Below, one piece after another: positions 5,198-5,485 of a DNA stretch of 5,485 nt (positions within the stretch are counted from its first letter, which is position 1; the number at the start of each line of letters is the position of its first letter). This DNA comes from VAZQ01 sp036406655 (GTDB taxonomy: Bacteria > Pseudomonadota > Alphaproteobacteria > Rhizobiales > Xanthobacteraceae), in assembly GCA_036406655.1 (NCBI GenBank), contig DASXAP010000318.1:1-5485 (forward strand), in the 5' to 3' direction. Position numbers and translations under genes: made by a program. The notes under the pieces were generated by a model. The model saw nothing but the letters and a program-made list of their open reading frames with translations, was not told where the DNA came from and made no database searches.

Positions 5198-5485
5198 ATG
5201 CCTGATAAAAAACGCACAGCCAGGCTTAACTGGGAGGACGTCCGCTATTTCGTGGCGCTGGCTCGGCAAGGCACGCTGTCGGCGACCGCGCGCTCGTTGC
5301 GCGTCAACCACGCGACCGTTGCGCGCCGTATCGCGAGCCTGGAAGCGCTGATCGGCCGCGCCTTGTTCGACCGCCGTGCCGGCGGCTACGCGCTGACTGC
5401 ACAAGGCAAAGCCGTTCTCGAAGCGGCGACCGCCATGGACGAGGCGGCGCTTTGCGTCCTGCGCCGCCTTGATGCCGGCACGGAA
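5198..5485 (+). CDS. LysR-family transcriptional regulator, N-terminal part (cut by window end)
   Basis: Ninety-six codons from ATG 5198 run open to the window edge. Residues 11-70 form the LysR winged helix-turn-helix: NWEDVRYFVALARQGTLSAT (11-30), the recognition part RVNHATVARRIASLE (35-49), and GRALFDRRAGGYALTAQG (53-70). The linker helix follows (71-91). The effector-binding domain, about 200 more residues, is outside the window. No strong ribosome binding site precedes this ATG, but it fits family length. The gene is divergent from the small hypothetical gene with 143 bp between starts, a layout in which LysR proteins often control the divergent gene and themselves. Its ligand cannot be predicted from this part. 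Confidence 0.92.
   Translation, partial: MPDKKRTARLNWEDVRYFVALARQGTLSATARSLRVNHATVARRIASLEALIGRALFDRRAGGYALTAQGKAVLEAATAMDEAALCVLRRLDAGTE

Overview
The window looks like chromosomal DNA from a GC-rich alphaproteobacterium, probably a Rhizobiales relative (Bradyrhizobium/Rhodopseudomonas/Xanthobacteraceae type). This rests on overall base composition and on the look of the proteins (Uma2, MNT/HEPN pair, small VDRAKL protein, LysR regulator). It is an inference from memory, not a database result.

Layout. (1) Positions 1-1703, plus strand: the last 29 codons of an unidentified gene, then a form IV RuBisCO-like protein (RLP, 137-1240), then 4 bp later a small single-domain cupin (1245-1703). The pairing recalls the 5-methylthioadenosine (MTA)-isoprenoid shunt of Rhodospirillum rubrum, where an RLP isomerises methylthioribulose-1-P and a cupin releases methanethiol to give 1-deoxyxylulose-5-P. 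The RLP here, however, is short (367 aa) and has lost several RuBisCO active-site residues. (2) Positions 1705-3979, minus strand: a Uma2-family PD-(D/E)XK protein ending 1 bp from the cupin stop, and upstream of it a 534-aa membrane-anchored protein with seven FG-GAP-like repeats, probably a seven-bladed beta-propeller. (3) Positions 3980-4376: about 400 bp without a convincing gene, ending in a likely promoter. (4) Positions 4377-4860, plus strand: an intact MNT nucleotidyltransferase antitoxin overlapping a HEPN (HepT-like) toxin gene that keeps only its first ~56 residues. (5) Positions 4779-5054, minus strand: a small conserved hypothetical gene whose 3' end runs into the broken hepT. The two meet at a recombination scar near 4830. 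(6) From 5198, plus strand: the N-terminal DNA-binding part of a LysR-type regulator, cut by the window edge and divergent from the small gene.

The two most informative points are the RLP-cupin pair, which is probably a sulfur-salvage or sugar-acid branch with unassigned chemistry, and the eroded MNT/HEPN module, in which the RNase part of the toxin is gone while the antitoxin is intact. I did not find a convincing wholly new multi-gene system.
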